From the NCBI GenBank assembly GCA_034506335.1, contig JAPDPR010000010.1, positions 1 to 64,000 of the forward strand: a stretch of DNA of 64,000 nt, read 5' to 3'. Source of the stretch: a candidate division KSB1 bacterium. Its GTDB lineage: Bacteria > Zhuqueibacterota > Zhuqueibacteria > JANLFK01 > Oleimicrobiaceae. Made by a program: the position numbers and the translations under genes. Positions 54,064 through 61,949 of this stretch are shown in pieces (positions within the stretch are counted from its first letter, which is position 1; every line of letters starts with the position of its first letter). The notes under the pieces are model-generated. The model had not been told where the DNA came from, did not search any database, and was given only the letters and a program-made list of their open reading frames with translations.

Positions 54064-54490
54064 ATAACCAGCCCTCGAGCCGTCCGCCCAGCCGCTGTGC
54101 CTCCTGCGACAGATGGTCCCCACCGGACACCCACGACGAAGCACGTTTGACCCCAGAAGAGTACGCGCGTCCTGTATCATTTCCACCGATGAAGACCCCG
54201 GGGGTATCCATACCAGATCCACCCCCGGGCCGCGGTCTCCTCCGCTGCCCTTTCCGAATTGCGGGGGCCGCCGGGCAGATCGCCACCTCAGGCCTTTCAG
54301 GCAAATCGCCCAGCGAAGCAAGACATGGCCGGCCGTCGATGAGCTGGTGCTTGGGATTAATCGAGTACAGCGCGTAGCCAAATTGGATAAGAGTGTGACA
54401 GAGCTCGCAGCTGCACTAATGGATGTCCTGCCAGGCAGTCATTAGGGGATAGACCTTTTTCACCTCCGAAACTTCTTCTGCGGTGGTCAT
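54064..54490 (-). pseudogene. CoA-binding-domain protein (YccU-like), broken
   Basis: Starting at the ATG at 54490, frame 1 reads TTAEEVSEVKKVYPLMTAWQ, DIH, TAG, then LIQFGYALYSINPKHQLIDG and RPCLASLGDLPERPEVAIC, the CoA_binding_2 core. The next portion, GVDLVWIPPGSSSVEMIQDA, continues in the second frame, and QEAQRLGGRLEGW resumes in the first. One in-frame stop and at least two frameshifts show that it is dead. Intact family members are about 130-150 residues and bind CoA through a Rossmann-like fold. Confidence 0.68.
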
Positions 54491-54671
54491 GGCCATCCTT
54501 TTCCATCTCACTGCGCCTTTCCACGGACACTGGTGGGCCCTCCCTACACCGTGATTTGGAGTTCTCCCGCGACCTCGAAGTTCGGGCAAGGCCTCCCCAG
54601 TTTCACAAGGTTCCGTCCTGCCGCGAGCTGTCCTTCGCACTCCCACGGTCCCTCTGCGGCGATATACGCCA

Positions 54672-55622
54672 CTACCGCAACAAGCCTTGCACAACGACTT
54701 CCACCGCCTCGCTTTCCGTCAGCCCCCGGGCCATCAGGGTCTCCACCTGTTTTTTGTCCACGCTCCCGATGGCGGCTTCGTGGGTTAGTTTCGCCGTCTC
54801 GTCTACCACCCGCAGCATGGGTACCGCACTGGCGCGCGCTCCTGTACTTTGAATGATCTCCACGCAGTCCACATGCCCCCGCGAGAAGGGCGCGTTGCCC
54901 ACAATCTCACCTACCACCTCGCTCTCCGCGCGGTCAGCCACAACGATGCGGCTTTTGGCCAAGCCCCGGGCATGCGCTCCGTCCAAGTAAATGGACTCCT
55001 TCACACGGATGCGGTCGTCACCCTTGCCATAGACCTTCGCATAGAGCTCACAAAGGCCATAGTCAGCGAGTCGTACCTCGTAGTCGATGTGCAACTGCCC
55101 AACGGCCCCCTGAGCCAGCCTAAATTCACTACGGAACTCTCCCCGCTCCTTCACATTCACGCGCATGAGGGGCAGGACCACCACCCCGCCTTGGGTGCCG
55201 TGATAGTGCGTCTCGTTGTAGGTCATGGAAGCGCCTTTCCCCACCTGCACCGTGCCCTGCATGATGTGTCTGACCCTCTCGGCATTGGGAAAGGAGCAGT
55301 GGGCGAGAAAAGTCGCCTTTGCCCGGTCTTCCATCACAAACTCGGCCACGATCTCCTGCACCCCCTCCTTAGGGAGGACCCCGAAGCAGAGGTGCACGGG
55401 ATGTTCAATCACCGTGCCTTGCGCAACGGTGATTTGAGCCCGAACGCCGGTTGTCGTCTCTTCACCTTCGATGGTCAGTCCGGAAATCTCGTTCTTGCCC
55501 AGGATCTTGTTCAGGCTCACGACCAGACTGGCGATTCGGGCGTCTTTCAGTGCCTCAAGCTGGCCTCCGCTTTGCTCATATGCCTCGGCCAAAAGCTCAA
55601 ATTCCCTGCGGCGGTCACGCAT
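54672..55622 (-). CDS. sufB: SUF-system scaffold protein SufB/SufD (short form)
   Basis: Iron-sulfur cluster scaffold component of 316 residues, the short archaeal/anaerobe-type SufBD. Beta-helix pattern with HVDCVEIIQSTGARASAVPM, RVVDETAKLTHEAAIGSVDK and the C-terminal LMARGLTESEAVEVVVQGLL, all strongly conserved in SufB. Its start overlaps sufC by 8 bp. Together with SufC it forms the minimal SufBC assembly system; no SufS or SufU is in the window. Confidence 0.94.
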   Translation of the reverse strand: MRDRRREFELLAEAYEQSGGQLEALKDARIASLVVSLNKILGKNEISGLTIEGEETTTGVRAQITVAQGTVIEHPVHLCFGVLPKEGVQEIVAEFVMEDRAKATFLAHCSFPNAERVRHIMQGTVQVGKGASMTYNETHYHGTQGGVVVLPLMRVNVKERGEFRSEFRLAQGAVGQLHIDYEVRLADYGLCELYAKVYGKGDDRIRVKESIYLDGAHARGLAKSRIVVADRAESEVVGEIVGNAPFSRGHVDCVEIIQSTGARASAVPMLRVVDETAKLTHEAAIGSVDKKQVETLMARGLTESEAVEVVVQGLLR

Positions 55623-56379
55623 AGCGGTACACTTCTCGGTCTGGTTCGTTCACATGCGGGCACTCCCGACAGTGGTTGCGAAAGAATCGGGCCACCTCCT
55701 CGGGCAGGCCAGTTTTGAGAATGGTGCCTCCGCACAACGATGATGCGCGGTCCGCCATCCTCGCCACGTCTTCGTGATGGGTGATGAGGAGTACGGAGCT
55801 GCCCTGGCGCACAAAGGCACGAATGTCCTCGACAATGTAGTCGATGGAGAGAGCATCAATCCCTGAATCGGGTTCATCCAGGATCACCAGCTTGGGCTGC
55901 ATAGCCAGTACCGAAGCCAACTCAATTCTCTTGCGCTCACCACCGCTTAGCGTATTGTCCACTATGCGCCGCAAGTAGCGTTCTGGTCTCAGGCCTACCA
56001 TGCGTAGACACTCCTCCGGCGGCAGTGCCCTCTGCGCATTGCGGCTGCTTATTCGCAAATACTCCTCCACGCTCAGGCCCTCAAAGCGTGCTGGCTCCTG
56101 CCAGGCCAGCGTAATGCCTAGCCGCGCCCGCTCCTGTACCGGCATAGCCGTGATGTCCTGGCCCTCAAAGACGATTCGCCCGGACTGCGGTTGGTAGCCG
56201 CTCAGTCCCATGATGGTGTAAGCCAGCGTGGATTTGCCGGTACCGTTCATTCCCAGGATGCTGTGCACCTCCCCACGCCGTACCTCCAGATTCAGATCGC
56301 GCAGGATACGCTCTCCGTTGCGACTGAGATTCAGGTCGGAAATGCGCAACGACTCCCTTGGGTCACCGACCGCACGCAT
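55615..56379 (-). CDS. sufC: SUF-system ATPase SufC
   Basis: ABC-type ATPase of the SUF machinery, 254 residues. Walker A LGMNGTGKSTLAYTIMG, GITLAWQEPARFEGLSVEEY, signature LSGGERKRIELASVLAMQPK, Walker B LVILDEPDSGIDALSIDYI, THHEDVARMAD. A C-terminal extension with HCRECPHVNEPDRE (a CxxC pair) is beyond the usual end. GGAGGCAGGAGAGA precedes the ATG. Cotranscribed with sufB. Confidence 0.95.
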   Translation of the reverse strand: MRAVGDPRESLRISDLNLSRNGERILRDLNLEVRRGEVHSILGMNGTGKSTLAYTIMGLSGYQPQSGRIVFEGQDITAMPVQERARLGITLAWQEPARFEGLSVEEYLRISSRNAQRALPPEECLRMVGLRPERYLRRIVDNTLSGGERKRIELASVLAMQPKLVILDEPDSGIDALSIDYIVEDIRAFVRQGSSVLLITHHEDVARMADRASSLCGGTILKTGLPEEVARFFRNHCRECPHVNEPDREVYRYA

Positions 56380-56581
56380 TCTCTCCTGCCTCCTTGGGCA
56401 CCGGGGCCGCGTGAACCCAGCACTGGCCCCGGTGGTTCTTCACGCTTCCCCCTCCGGGTGGCCTCACCAGAGGCAACTAGTCCCCACAAAAAGAGTGAGG
56501 TTTGCTCGCTTCTCGAGTGCCGGACGCGAACCCGAAACACAAGACCCCCTTCCTGGTTCTGCCATCCTGGCTCGCGCCCGA

Positions 56582-56869
56582 TTACCGCTCCTGCTTCTCG
56601 GCGTACTTCAGGCGCAGCTCGCGCAACTTCTGCACCAGTTCCTCCTTGCTCGGGAAAGAAATGGCCCCAGAGGGGCAATCCTTGGCGCAGGCATCGCAGC
56701 CCACCACACAGTTGTAGGGACTCACTACCTCCACCGCCTGTTCACCCTGTGCAAACACCCCATTCGCGCAGAAACCCAGACAGTTACCGCACGAGGTGCA
56801 CAACTCTGCATCCACCGTCGGATACCAAGGGATCTCCTCCCGGGGGATGTTCATGTACCTCTGGCTCAC
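56582..56869 (-). CDS. 8-Cys ferredoxin
   Basis: A 95-residue 2[4Fe-4S] ferredoxin-like protein. First cluster motif CTSCGNCLGFC is standard (CxxCxxCxxxC); the second is CVVGCDACAKDC (CxxxCxxCxxxC), one residue longer. N-terminal MNIPREEIPWYPTVDAEL is shared with the decayed copy at 51.4-51.65 kb. The C-terminus is a charged helix (EELVQKLRELRLKYAEKQER). Its start overlaps the upstream HdrA-N-like gene by ATGA. Probably passes electrons or a cluster to the neighbouring Suf or HdrA-like protein. Confidence 0.92.
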   Translation of the reverse strand: MSQRYMNIPREEIPWYPTVDAELCTSCGNCLGFCANGVFAQGEQAVEVVSPYNCVVGCDACAKDCPSGAISFPSKEELVQKLRELRLKYAEKQER

Positions 56870-57219
56870 TTCTCCTCCTCTAGGGCCTTTGTCAATTCTG
56901 CCAACACCTGCTCGGTCGTCTTGAAAGAAATGCTGATGGGATGCCAGTTTTCGTCCATCGGCACTCCTGCCCTTTGGAAGCCATCCCGCAGCAGCTTTCT
57001 CTGCTTCTCCTCCTTACAGGCCAGGGTGATGTACTTCACACCCGGCTTGAGCAGATCCTCCATGAGGTTCTCACCATTCGCCTCGCAGATGCGCGGGTGG
57101 AGCACTACATAGTCCTGAGGCAATTCCAGCCTGATGCGCTCAGTGAGTTCACCAAAGCTGATGTCCTTCATGCTCGGGCAGGCAAAGCTACACGTGCAGA
57201 TCAACACCGCCTTCTTCAT
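56866..57219 (-). CDS. HdrA-N-like small iron-sulfur/thiol protein (117 aa)
   Basis: A 117-residue protein resembling the N-terminal domain of heterodisulfide reductase HdrA, standing alone: KKAVLICTCSFACPSMKDIS, YVVLHPRICEANGENLMEDL, GVKYITLACKEEKQRKLLRD, GFQRAGVPMDENWHPISISF. Cysteines at CTC, AC(P), IC and AC match the HdrA-type pattern. Cotranslated with the ferredoxin. It could bind a cluster or mediate thiol-ferredoxin electron flow; function inferred only from similarity. Confidence 0.72.
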   Translation of the reverse strand: MKKAVLICTCSFACPSMKDISFGELTERIRLELPQDYVVLHPRICEANGENLMEDLLKPGVKYITLACKEEKQRKLLRDGFQRAGVPMDENWHPISISFKTTEQVLAELTKALEEEK

Positions 57220-57338
57220 ACCTTACCTCCTCTTTCTCCCGTCCGTGGGCTCTATTCACCCCTTGCGACCGGCTGCCACTGCGCACACGCCAGCGCCCGG
57301 GGAGAGCGGCCCTTTTCATGCCTTTCTTTACCTTCTCC

Positions 57339-58646
57339 CTATCTTACGGTACCAAAGAGCAAACCTGTGAGTGCGGCCATCACCACAACCAAGAGAATGA
57401 ATGCCAACGTCCTTTTGGTTCCCATGATGCTATGGATGACTAACATGCTTGGTAGCGAGAGGGCCGGGCCCGCCAGGAGCAGTGCTAGGGCCGGGCCCTG
57501 TCCCATCCCACTGCCGATGAGTCCCTGGAGTATAGGGACCTCGGTGAGGGTAGCAAAATACATGAAGGCACCCACCACCGAAGCAAAAAAATTCGCCCCT
57601 AGGGAGTTGCCACCCACCAAGCTTGCTACCCAGCGCGAGGGAATCAGGCCCTCGTGGCCTGGGCGACCAAGAAGCGCTCCGGCAACAAGGACCCCGAAGA
57701 AGAGCAACGGCAAAATCTGCTTGGCATAGCCCCAGGTGGCGACGAACCACTCTCCTGCCTCTCCCCGGTCCCTGCTGGCAGTGATCGACAGCCCGAGGAC
57801 GCCCACACCGAAGGGGACGATGGGGTGCTGGCCAAACACGATGCTTGCCAAAACGGTGGCCGCGGCCGCCACGGCAACTTTGCGCCAGGCAACGTCAAAC
57901 CATGCCACCAGTACCGCTCCTAAGGCCGTCGCAGCAAAGCCGGTGATCCACCACTTCACCTCATAAACGGCAGCCCAGAATCCACCCGCCTGCGTGGGCT
58001 TCCCCCAGTTGGCAAAGACCAGAATGACCACCATGCTGGCGAAGAATACAGCCGTCCGCCAGAGCGGGCGCCGGGGTTCCGAAGTGGGAAGAAGCATCTG
58101 TGCTTCCTGCTTTGCTGTCTCCTCCTTACGGAACAGGAGGTGCATGAGCAGGCCGATCACGACGCTAAAGAGGACCGCACCAAAGGCCCTTGCTATTCCC
58201 AGCGGGAGCCCCAGAATGCGTGCCGTCAGCACAATGGCGAGCACGTTGATGGCTGGACCGGAGTAAAGAAAGGTCGTGGCAGGACCAAGTCCTGCGCCCA
58301 TGCGATAGATGCCCGCAAACAGGGGCAAGACCGTGCAGGAACAGACTGCCAAGATGCTCCCGGAGACAGAGGCCACGCCGTAGGCCAGCACTCGGTTTGC
58401 CTTCGGCCCCAGGTAGCGCATCACCGATTCTTTGCTCACGAAGACAGCTATGGCGCCGGCAATGAAGAAGGCCGGAATAAGACACATGAGCACGTGTTCC
58501 CGCGCATACCACCGCACCAGATGCAGAGCCTCAGTCACGGCGCCATCAAATCGAGGAGTCCCGACAGGCAGGTAAAAACACAAGAGGAACACCGCGACTA
58601 TCCCCAGTAACGCTCGCCACTCCTTCTTCCAGTCCATCTTTTTCAC
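57339..58646 (-). CDS. ArsP/SO_0444-like permease
   Basis: A 435-residue permease of the ArsP/YraQ (UPF0718) superfamily with about ten helices. The signature CSCTVLPLFAGIYRMGAGLG (two Cys near residues 102-104) and GPAINVLAIVLTARILGLPL, repeated in GPALSLPSMLVIHSIMGTKR, are diagnostic. Family members export organoarsenicals (ArsP) or Cu/Zn (SO_0444). Start GTG at 58646 after AAGGAGAGA. It is the last gene of the ArsR, rhodanese, MauE operon, so metal- or metalloid-controlled. Confidence 0.9.
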   Translation of the reverse strand: MKKMDWKKEWRALLGIVAVFLLCFYLPVGTPRFDGAVTEALHLVRWYAREHVLMCLIPAFFIAGAIAVFVSKESVMRYLGPKANRVLAYGVASVSGSILAVCSCTVLPLFAGIYRMGAGLGPATTFLYSGPAINVLAIVLTARILGLPLGIARAFGAVLFSVVIGLLMHLLFRKEETAKQEAQMLLPTSEPRRPLWRTAVFFASMVVILVFANWGKPTQAGGFWAAVYEVKWWITGFAATALGAVLVAWFDVAWRKVAVAAAATVLASIVFGQHPIVPFGVGVLGLSITASRDRGEAGEWFVATWGYAKQILPLLFFGVLVAGALLGRPGHEGLIPSRWVASLVGGNSLGANFFASVVGAFMYFATLTEVPILQGLIGSGMGQGPALALLLAGPALSLPSMLVIHSIMGTKRTLAFILLVVVMAALTGLLFGTVR

Positions 58647-58692
58647 TCTCTCCTTGGCAACTCACACAGTGGCTTGTCTTCTGAGCTCATGT

Positions 58693-59109
58693 TCAGCTGC
58701 TCCCCTCCTTCCACCAGACCCACAGTGCAGCGGCAAGCATCACCGAGTCCTCGAGCACCCGCATCACGCTTACTCTGCTTGCCTCGCTGCCAATGGCGAA
58801 GCAGCCGCAGCTGATATCCAGCCCACGCACCAGGGCCGAGACGAGCCCAGCTATGAAGAGCACCAACATTGCCGCAATGAGCATCGCGCTCCCTTGCACC
58901 CATCGTCGCAGAATGAGCCCGAGGCCACAGAGTAGCTCCAACCAAGGCAGGATGATGGCCGTGAGCCCTGCAGCAAAGAATGGCAGCAGGCGATAGTTAT
59001 CGACGTCGCGGAGAAAGCCTGCCGGGTCGGCGATCTTCCCCACCGCGGCATAGACGAAAACTGCCCCGAGTGCGATGCGGACCAGGTGGTACCAAAGCTC
59101 CCGCTTCAT
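58693..59109 (-). CDS. MauE/DoxX-family membrane protein
   Basis: A 138-residue four-helix membrane protein of the DoxX/MauE type: YHLVRIALGAVFVYAAVGKI, ADPAGFLRDVDNYRLLPFFA, LPWLELLCGLGLILRRW, and CGCFAIGSEASRVSVMRVLE. The CGC motif is typical of MauE-like redox membrane proteins. ATG at 59109, 2 bp after the rhodanese stop. Possibly supplies or accepts thiol electrons for the rhodanese domain; inference. Confidence 0.87.
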   Translation of the reverse strand: MKRELWYHLVRIALGAVFVYAAVGKIADPAGFLRDVDNYRLLPFFAAGLTAIILPWLELLCGLGLILRRWVQGSAMLIAAMLVLFIAGLVSALVRGLDISCGCFAIGSEASRVSVMRVLEDSVMLAAALWVWWKEGSS

Positions 59110-59111
59110 CC

Positions 59112-59684
59112 TCACCGTGCTCCAGAACTGTGGTCGCGGGTAACTGCTCTTCCGGCAGCCATCCACCCGCGGATGCCGTCGTGATAAATCGCCACACTGC
59201 GGGCGCCGCCAGCCAGCAACTCCTCGGCAAGGCGCTCGGCCGCATCGCAGCGGGGGTCATCACAATAGACGAGCACCAGAGGAGCCCGGCTTATCTGCGC
59301 GAGCTCATCCTGTCGTTCAGGTAGCTCATCTACAGGCAGATTCACTGCCCCAGGTATGCGTCCCGCCATGTAGCTTTTAGCTGACCGCGCATCCACCAGC
59401 ACTGCACCGGGCACCAGGCGCAGGGAATCCAGCTGGTCGAGGGTCACATACCGCAATCCTGCGAAACCGGCGGGAGGCTTGGCGGCACCACCCGGAGCGG
59501 CGATGGTAATCTCAGCCAGGCCGACATCCTCGCCCTGCGCGGCCGACATCGGACTTGGGCGTCTCAGCACAGTCTTGACTCCTTTCGGCCACAGTGCATT
59601 CCACAAGAAGCCGAGCACCGCGGCAGTCACGAGCAACACAACGGCCTGAACTCTGCATCGTGGCGAAAAAAGGCCCCTTCTCAC
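59112..59684 (-). CDS. Membrane-anchored rhodanese-domain protein
   Basis: A 190-residue protein with an N-terminal membrane anchor (RVQAVVLLVTAAVLGFLWNA) and an extracytoplasmic rhodanese domain: AVLVDARSAKSYMAGRIPGA, VNLPVDELPERQDELA, the active-site loop VLVYCDDPRCDAAERLAEEL with Cys, then GIRGWMAAG. GTG start at 59684 follows GGAGGCGAG. Rhodaneses bind sulfane sulfur or metalloids; here it is between the ArsR regulator and MauE gene. The loop has a second Cys four residues on, which could support a redox or arsenic-binding function. Confidence 0.88.
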   Translation of the reverse strand: MRRGLFSPRCRVQAVVLLVTAAVLGFLWNALWPKGVKTVLRRPSPMSAAQGEDVGLAEITIAAPGGAAKPPAGFAGLRYVTLDQLDSLRLVPGAVLVDARSAKSYMAGRIPGAVNLPVDELPERQDELAQISRAPLVLVYCDDPRCDAAERLAEELLAGGARSVAIYHDGIRGWMAAGRAVTRDHSSGAR

Positions 59685-59736
59685 CTCGCCTCCTTTTGCC
59701 CGTCTGTGGACTCTGCTCGGAGAGGTCACCTTGGCC

Positions 59737-60042
59737 TTACTGTGCCTCAGCCAGGTTGGCAACGCGCTGTAGGCGCGAGCGCACGATTTCCGCAGCGGTC
59801 GCCCGCAAGACCGCCGCGCGCGGCTCCGCAATGCGGTAGTAAGACCGCGTACCGACCCGATGGAGCTCAATCAGGCCCTCCTGGGCCATCACCTTGAGGT
59901 GGCGTGAGAGGTTGGACTGCTCAATCCTCAGCGCCGCTTGCAACTCGCAGACGCACTTCTCCCCCTTTTGCAAGTACTCAAGAATTATGAGTCGATTGGG
60001 ATGCGCCAGCGATGCAAGCAGCCGCGCCTCTAATTCGTACAT
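59737..60042 (-). CDS. ArsR/SmtB-family metal-responsive repressor
   Basis: A 101-residue winged-helix repressor: EARLLASLAHPNRLIILEYL, GEKCVCELQAALRIEQSNLS (the CVC metalloid-binding motif), RHLKVMAQEGLIELHRVGTR, SYYRIAEPRAA. ATG at 60042 behind GAGGTGCAAACC is preferred over that at 60075. The CVC motif fits As(III)/Sb(III) or other soft-metal sensing. It heads the operon with rhodanese, MauE and ArsP-like permease and has a promoter and operator upstream. Confidence 0.93.
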   Translation of the reverse strand: MYELEARLLASLAHPNRLIILEYLQKGEKCVCELQAALRIEQSNLSRHLKVMAQEGLIELHRVGTRSYYRIAEPRAAVLRATAAEIVRSRLQRVANLAEAQ

Positions 60043-60074
60043 GGTTTGCACCTCGAGCCCCTCCAGTTCATGCA

Positions 60075-60096
60075 TTCATGATTCAGGACTCATAAA
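60075..60096 (-). promoter_or_regulatory. Candidate ArsR operator
   Basis: Imperfect palindrome TTTATGA-N8-TCATGAA (minus strand), six of seven positions matching, immediately downstream of the -10 box, overlapping the predicted transcription start. Confidence 0.5.
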
Positions 60097-60123
60097 TATA
60101 CCACAAACCGGACCCAGCGTCAA
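60095..60123 (-). promoter_or_regulatory. Promoter of the arsR-rhodanese operon
   Basis: On the minus strand TTGACG (60123-60118), 17-bp spacer, TATATT (60100-60095). Close to consensus, so it needs a repressor, consistent with the operator beside it. The region from here to 60361 shows no gene. Confidence 0.75.
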
Positions 60124-60361
60124 GCGGTTTCTGGTGGAGAAACGCTTTTCTGTGGAAATACCTTGCCGCCGAATATGAACGCTCCTCTGCCCGCAGTAAC
60201 ATCTTTGCTAGGAATCCCCCACCTCGCCTTGGTCCAAGCCGCGCCATGGACAACTGCGGCCAACCTGTTCTTTGCGGCTCTATCGGCCGCACGCTTGGTG
60301 CGGGCGGAGGCGACGCTATCGGTAGTTTGGAGGCTAACCTTCATGCGAGCAGGCTTTTTGC

Positions 60362-60389
60362 TTGATTTTTCGCCAAAAAACATTAAATT
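60362..60389 (+). promoter_or_regulatory. Promoter of the nitroreductase gene
   Basis: TTGATT (60362-60367), 16-bp spacer, TAAATT (60384-60389), about 58 bp before the ATG; same boxes as the lepA promoter. Confidence 0.6.
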
Positions 60390-60447
60390 TAAGGCATGAT
60401 TCCGTACCCTCGTTTTTTTTCATAGGAGACCTGCAGAGAAAACATCG

Positions 60448-61029
60448 ATGTCGCAAGTCTACGACCTCATTCGCCGTCGCCGCACGATTCGACGATTTCG
60501 CCAGGAGGCATTGCCTTTTGCAGCGTTGGAACGCATCGTGGACGCTGCGCGACTTGCCCCGAGTGGCGCCAACCTGCAGCCATGCGAGTTCGTTGTGGTG
60601 GACGACCCTGAGCTGGTGGAATTTCTTTTCTCGTGCACCAAGTGGGCGGGCTACCTTCCTCCCGATCAAGGCCCACCGCCACTCGGACAACGTCCCGCCG
60701 CATACGTGGTGGTTCTCCTCAACCGGGAACGCCGCGCCCAGGGGGGCGAGCACGACGCGGGCGCAGCCATCATGAGCATGATCCTCACTGCGCTGGAAAT
60801 GGGCATCGGCGCCTGTTGGATTGGTTCGGTGGACCGACCAAAGGTGCAGCAGGCGCTGAGCATCCCGCCGCATTGCGAGATCGACTCGGTCCTGGCGCTC
60901 GGCTACCCAGCCGAAAGTCCGCAGATGGAGCCACTCCGAGATTCCGTCAAGTATTGGCGCGACGAAAACGGAGTGTTGCATGTGCCTAAACGACTGCTCA
61001 AAGACGTCATGCACCACAACAGGTACTGA
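60448..61029 (+). CDS. Nitroreductase-family FMN oxidoreductase
   Basis: A 193-residue FMN enzyme: YDLIRRRRTIRRFRQEALPF, VDAARLAPSGANLQPCEFVV (the FMN/substrate signature), HDAGAAIMSMILTALEMGIG, CWIGSVDRPKVQQALSIPPH, and LALGYPAE. These are the standard nitroreductase blocks; the substrate (nitro compound, quinone, flavin) is open. It has its own promoter and is followed 160 bp later by the Nif3-like gene. Confidence 0.93.
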   Translation: MSQVYDLIRRRRTIRRFRQEALPFAALERIVDAARLAPSGANLQPCEFVVVDDPELVEFLFSCTKWAGYLPPDQGPPPLGQRPAAYVVVLLNRERRAQGGEHDAGAAIMSMILTALEMGIGACWIGSVDRPKVQQALSIPPHCEIDSVLALGYPAESPQMEPLRDSVKYWRDENGVLHVPKRLLKDVMHHNRY

Positions 61030-61191
61030 TGAGATCTCGCTCGCAAAAAAATCAATTCTTCGGCCAGCTCAACGAGGGCTGAAGAGTTCCGCGTTGGCTT
61101 GGGAGAAGGAAAACGAGGAAAAGCATTGTCGCGGGAGGATGTGCGCAGAGGGGTGACTTCTGACCTCCGTTCTTGATGAGGAGAAAGGACC

Positions 61192-61935
61192 GTGGTTGCA
61201 CGCGACCGTATTGTCACGTATTTGAACGACCTGTTACAGCCGCAACTGTTCGAGGATTACGGCCCTCAGGGTTTACAAGTAGAGGGTAAGGCGCACGTAC
61301 GCAAGATTGTCACTGGCGTATCGGCCTCATTGGAACTGTTTGAGCAGGCTCACATTCGTGGCGCCGACATGGTGATCGTGCACCATGGACTGTTCTGGGA
61401 CAGGGAAAGCAGGGTGGCCACCGGTGCGTTGAAGAAACGTCTGACGGCACTCTTGACTAACGATATCTCGTTGGTTGCCTACCACCTCCCATTGGACGCT
61501 CACCCCACATTCGGCAACAATGCCGTGGCAGCGCGGGCCCTCGGTATTCTGGACCCGCAGCGTTTCGCCACAGTCGGCTGGTGGGGTAGGCTCTCCGAGC
61601 CACTGCTCGCGCGTGTACTATTCAACAAAATTCAGATTCTCTATGACAAGACGCCGCTCATCTTTGACTATGGTCCTGACTCTGTAGAGACAGTGGGTAT
61701 CGTCTCGGGAGCAGGCGCTCATCGCCTTCAGGAAGCAGTGGCCTTGGGTCTGGACTGCTTCGTGACAGGAGAGGCTTCAGAGGCCTCCATGCACCTGGCG
61801 AAAGAGAGCGGCCTCCACTTCGTTGCAGCTGGGCATTACGCCACTGAACGCCTGGGCATCAAGGTTTTGGGAGAACAACTGGCCCAAGAGTTCGGCATTG
61901 AGGTAGAGTTTCTTGACCTTCCGAACCCAGTGTGA
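61192..61935 (+). CDS. Nif3-like dinuclear metal-centre protein
   Basis: A 247-residue Nif3/YbgI-family protein (GTP cyclohydrolase I type 2 fold). Metal-ligand motifs: GADMVIVHHGLFWDRE (His-His), YHLPLDAHPTFGNN and FVAAGHYATERLGIK (His and Glu). It begins LNDLLQPQLFEDYGPQGLQV, the conserved family start. GTG start with GGAG upstream. Proteins of this family are widespread; their reaction is unknown. It overlaps or abuts the isochorismatase gene. Confidence 0.93.
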   Translation: MVARDRIVTYLNDLLQPQLFEDYGPQGLQVEGKAHVRKIVTGVSASLELFEQAHIRGADMVIVHHGLFWDRESRVATGALKKRLTALLTNDISLVAYHLPLDAHPTFGNNAVAARALGILDPQRFATVGWWGRLSEPLLARVLFNKIQILYDKTPLIFDYGPDSVETVGIVSGAGAHRLQEAVALGLDCFVTGEASEASMHLAKESGLHFVAAGHYATERLGIKVLGEQLAQEFGIEVEFLDLPNPV

Positions 61936-61949
61936 GAGGGAGTAACCAA

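Noticed and set aside
60120-60383. Minus-strand frame of 87 codons upstream of arsR
   Set aside because: Crosses the arsR -35 box and the nitroreductase promoter and has no recognisable features.
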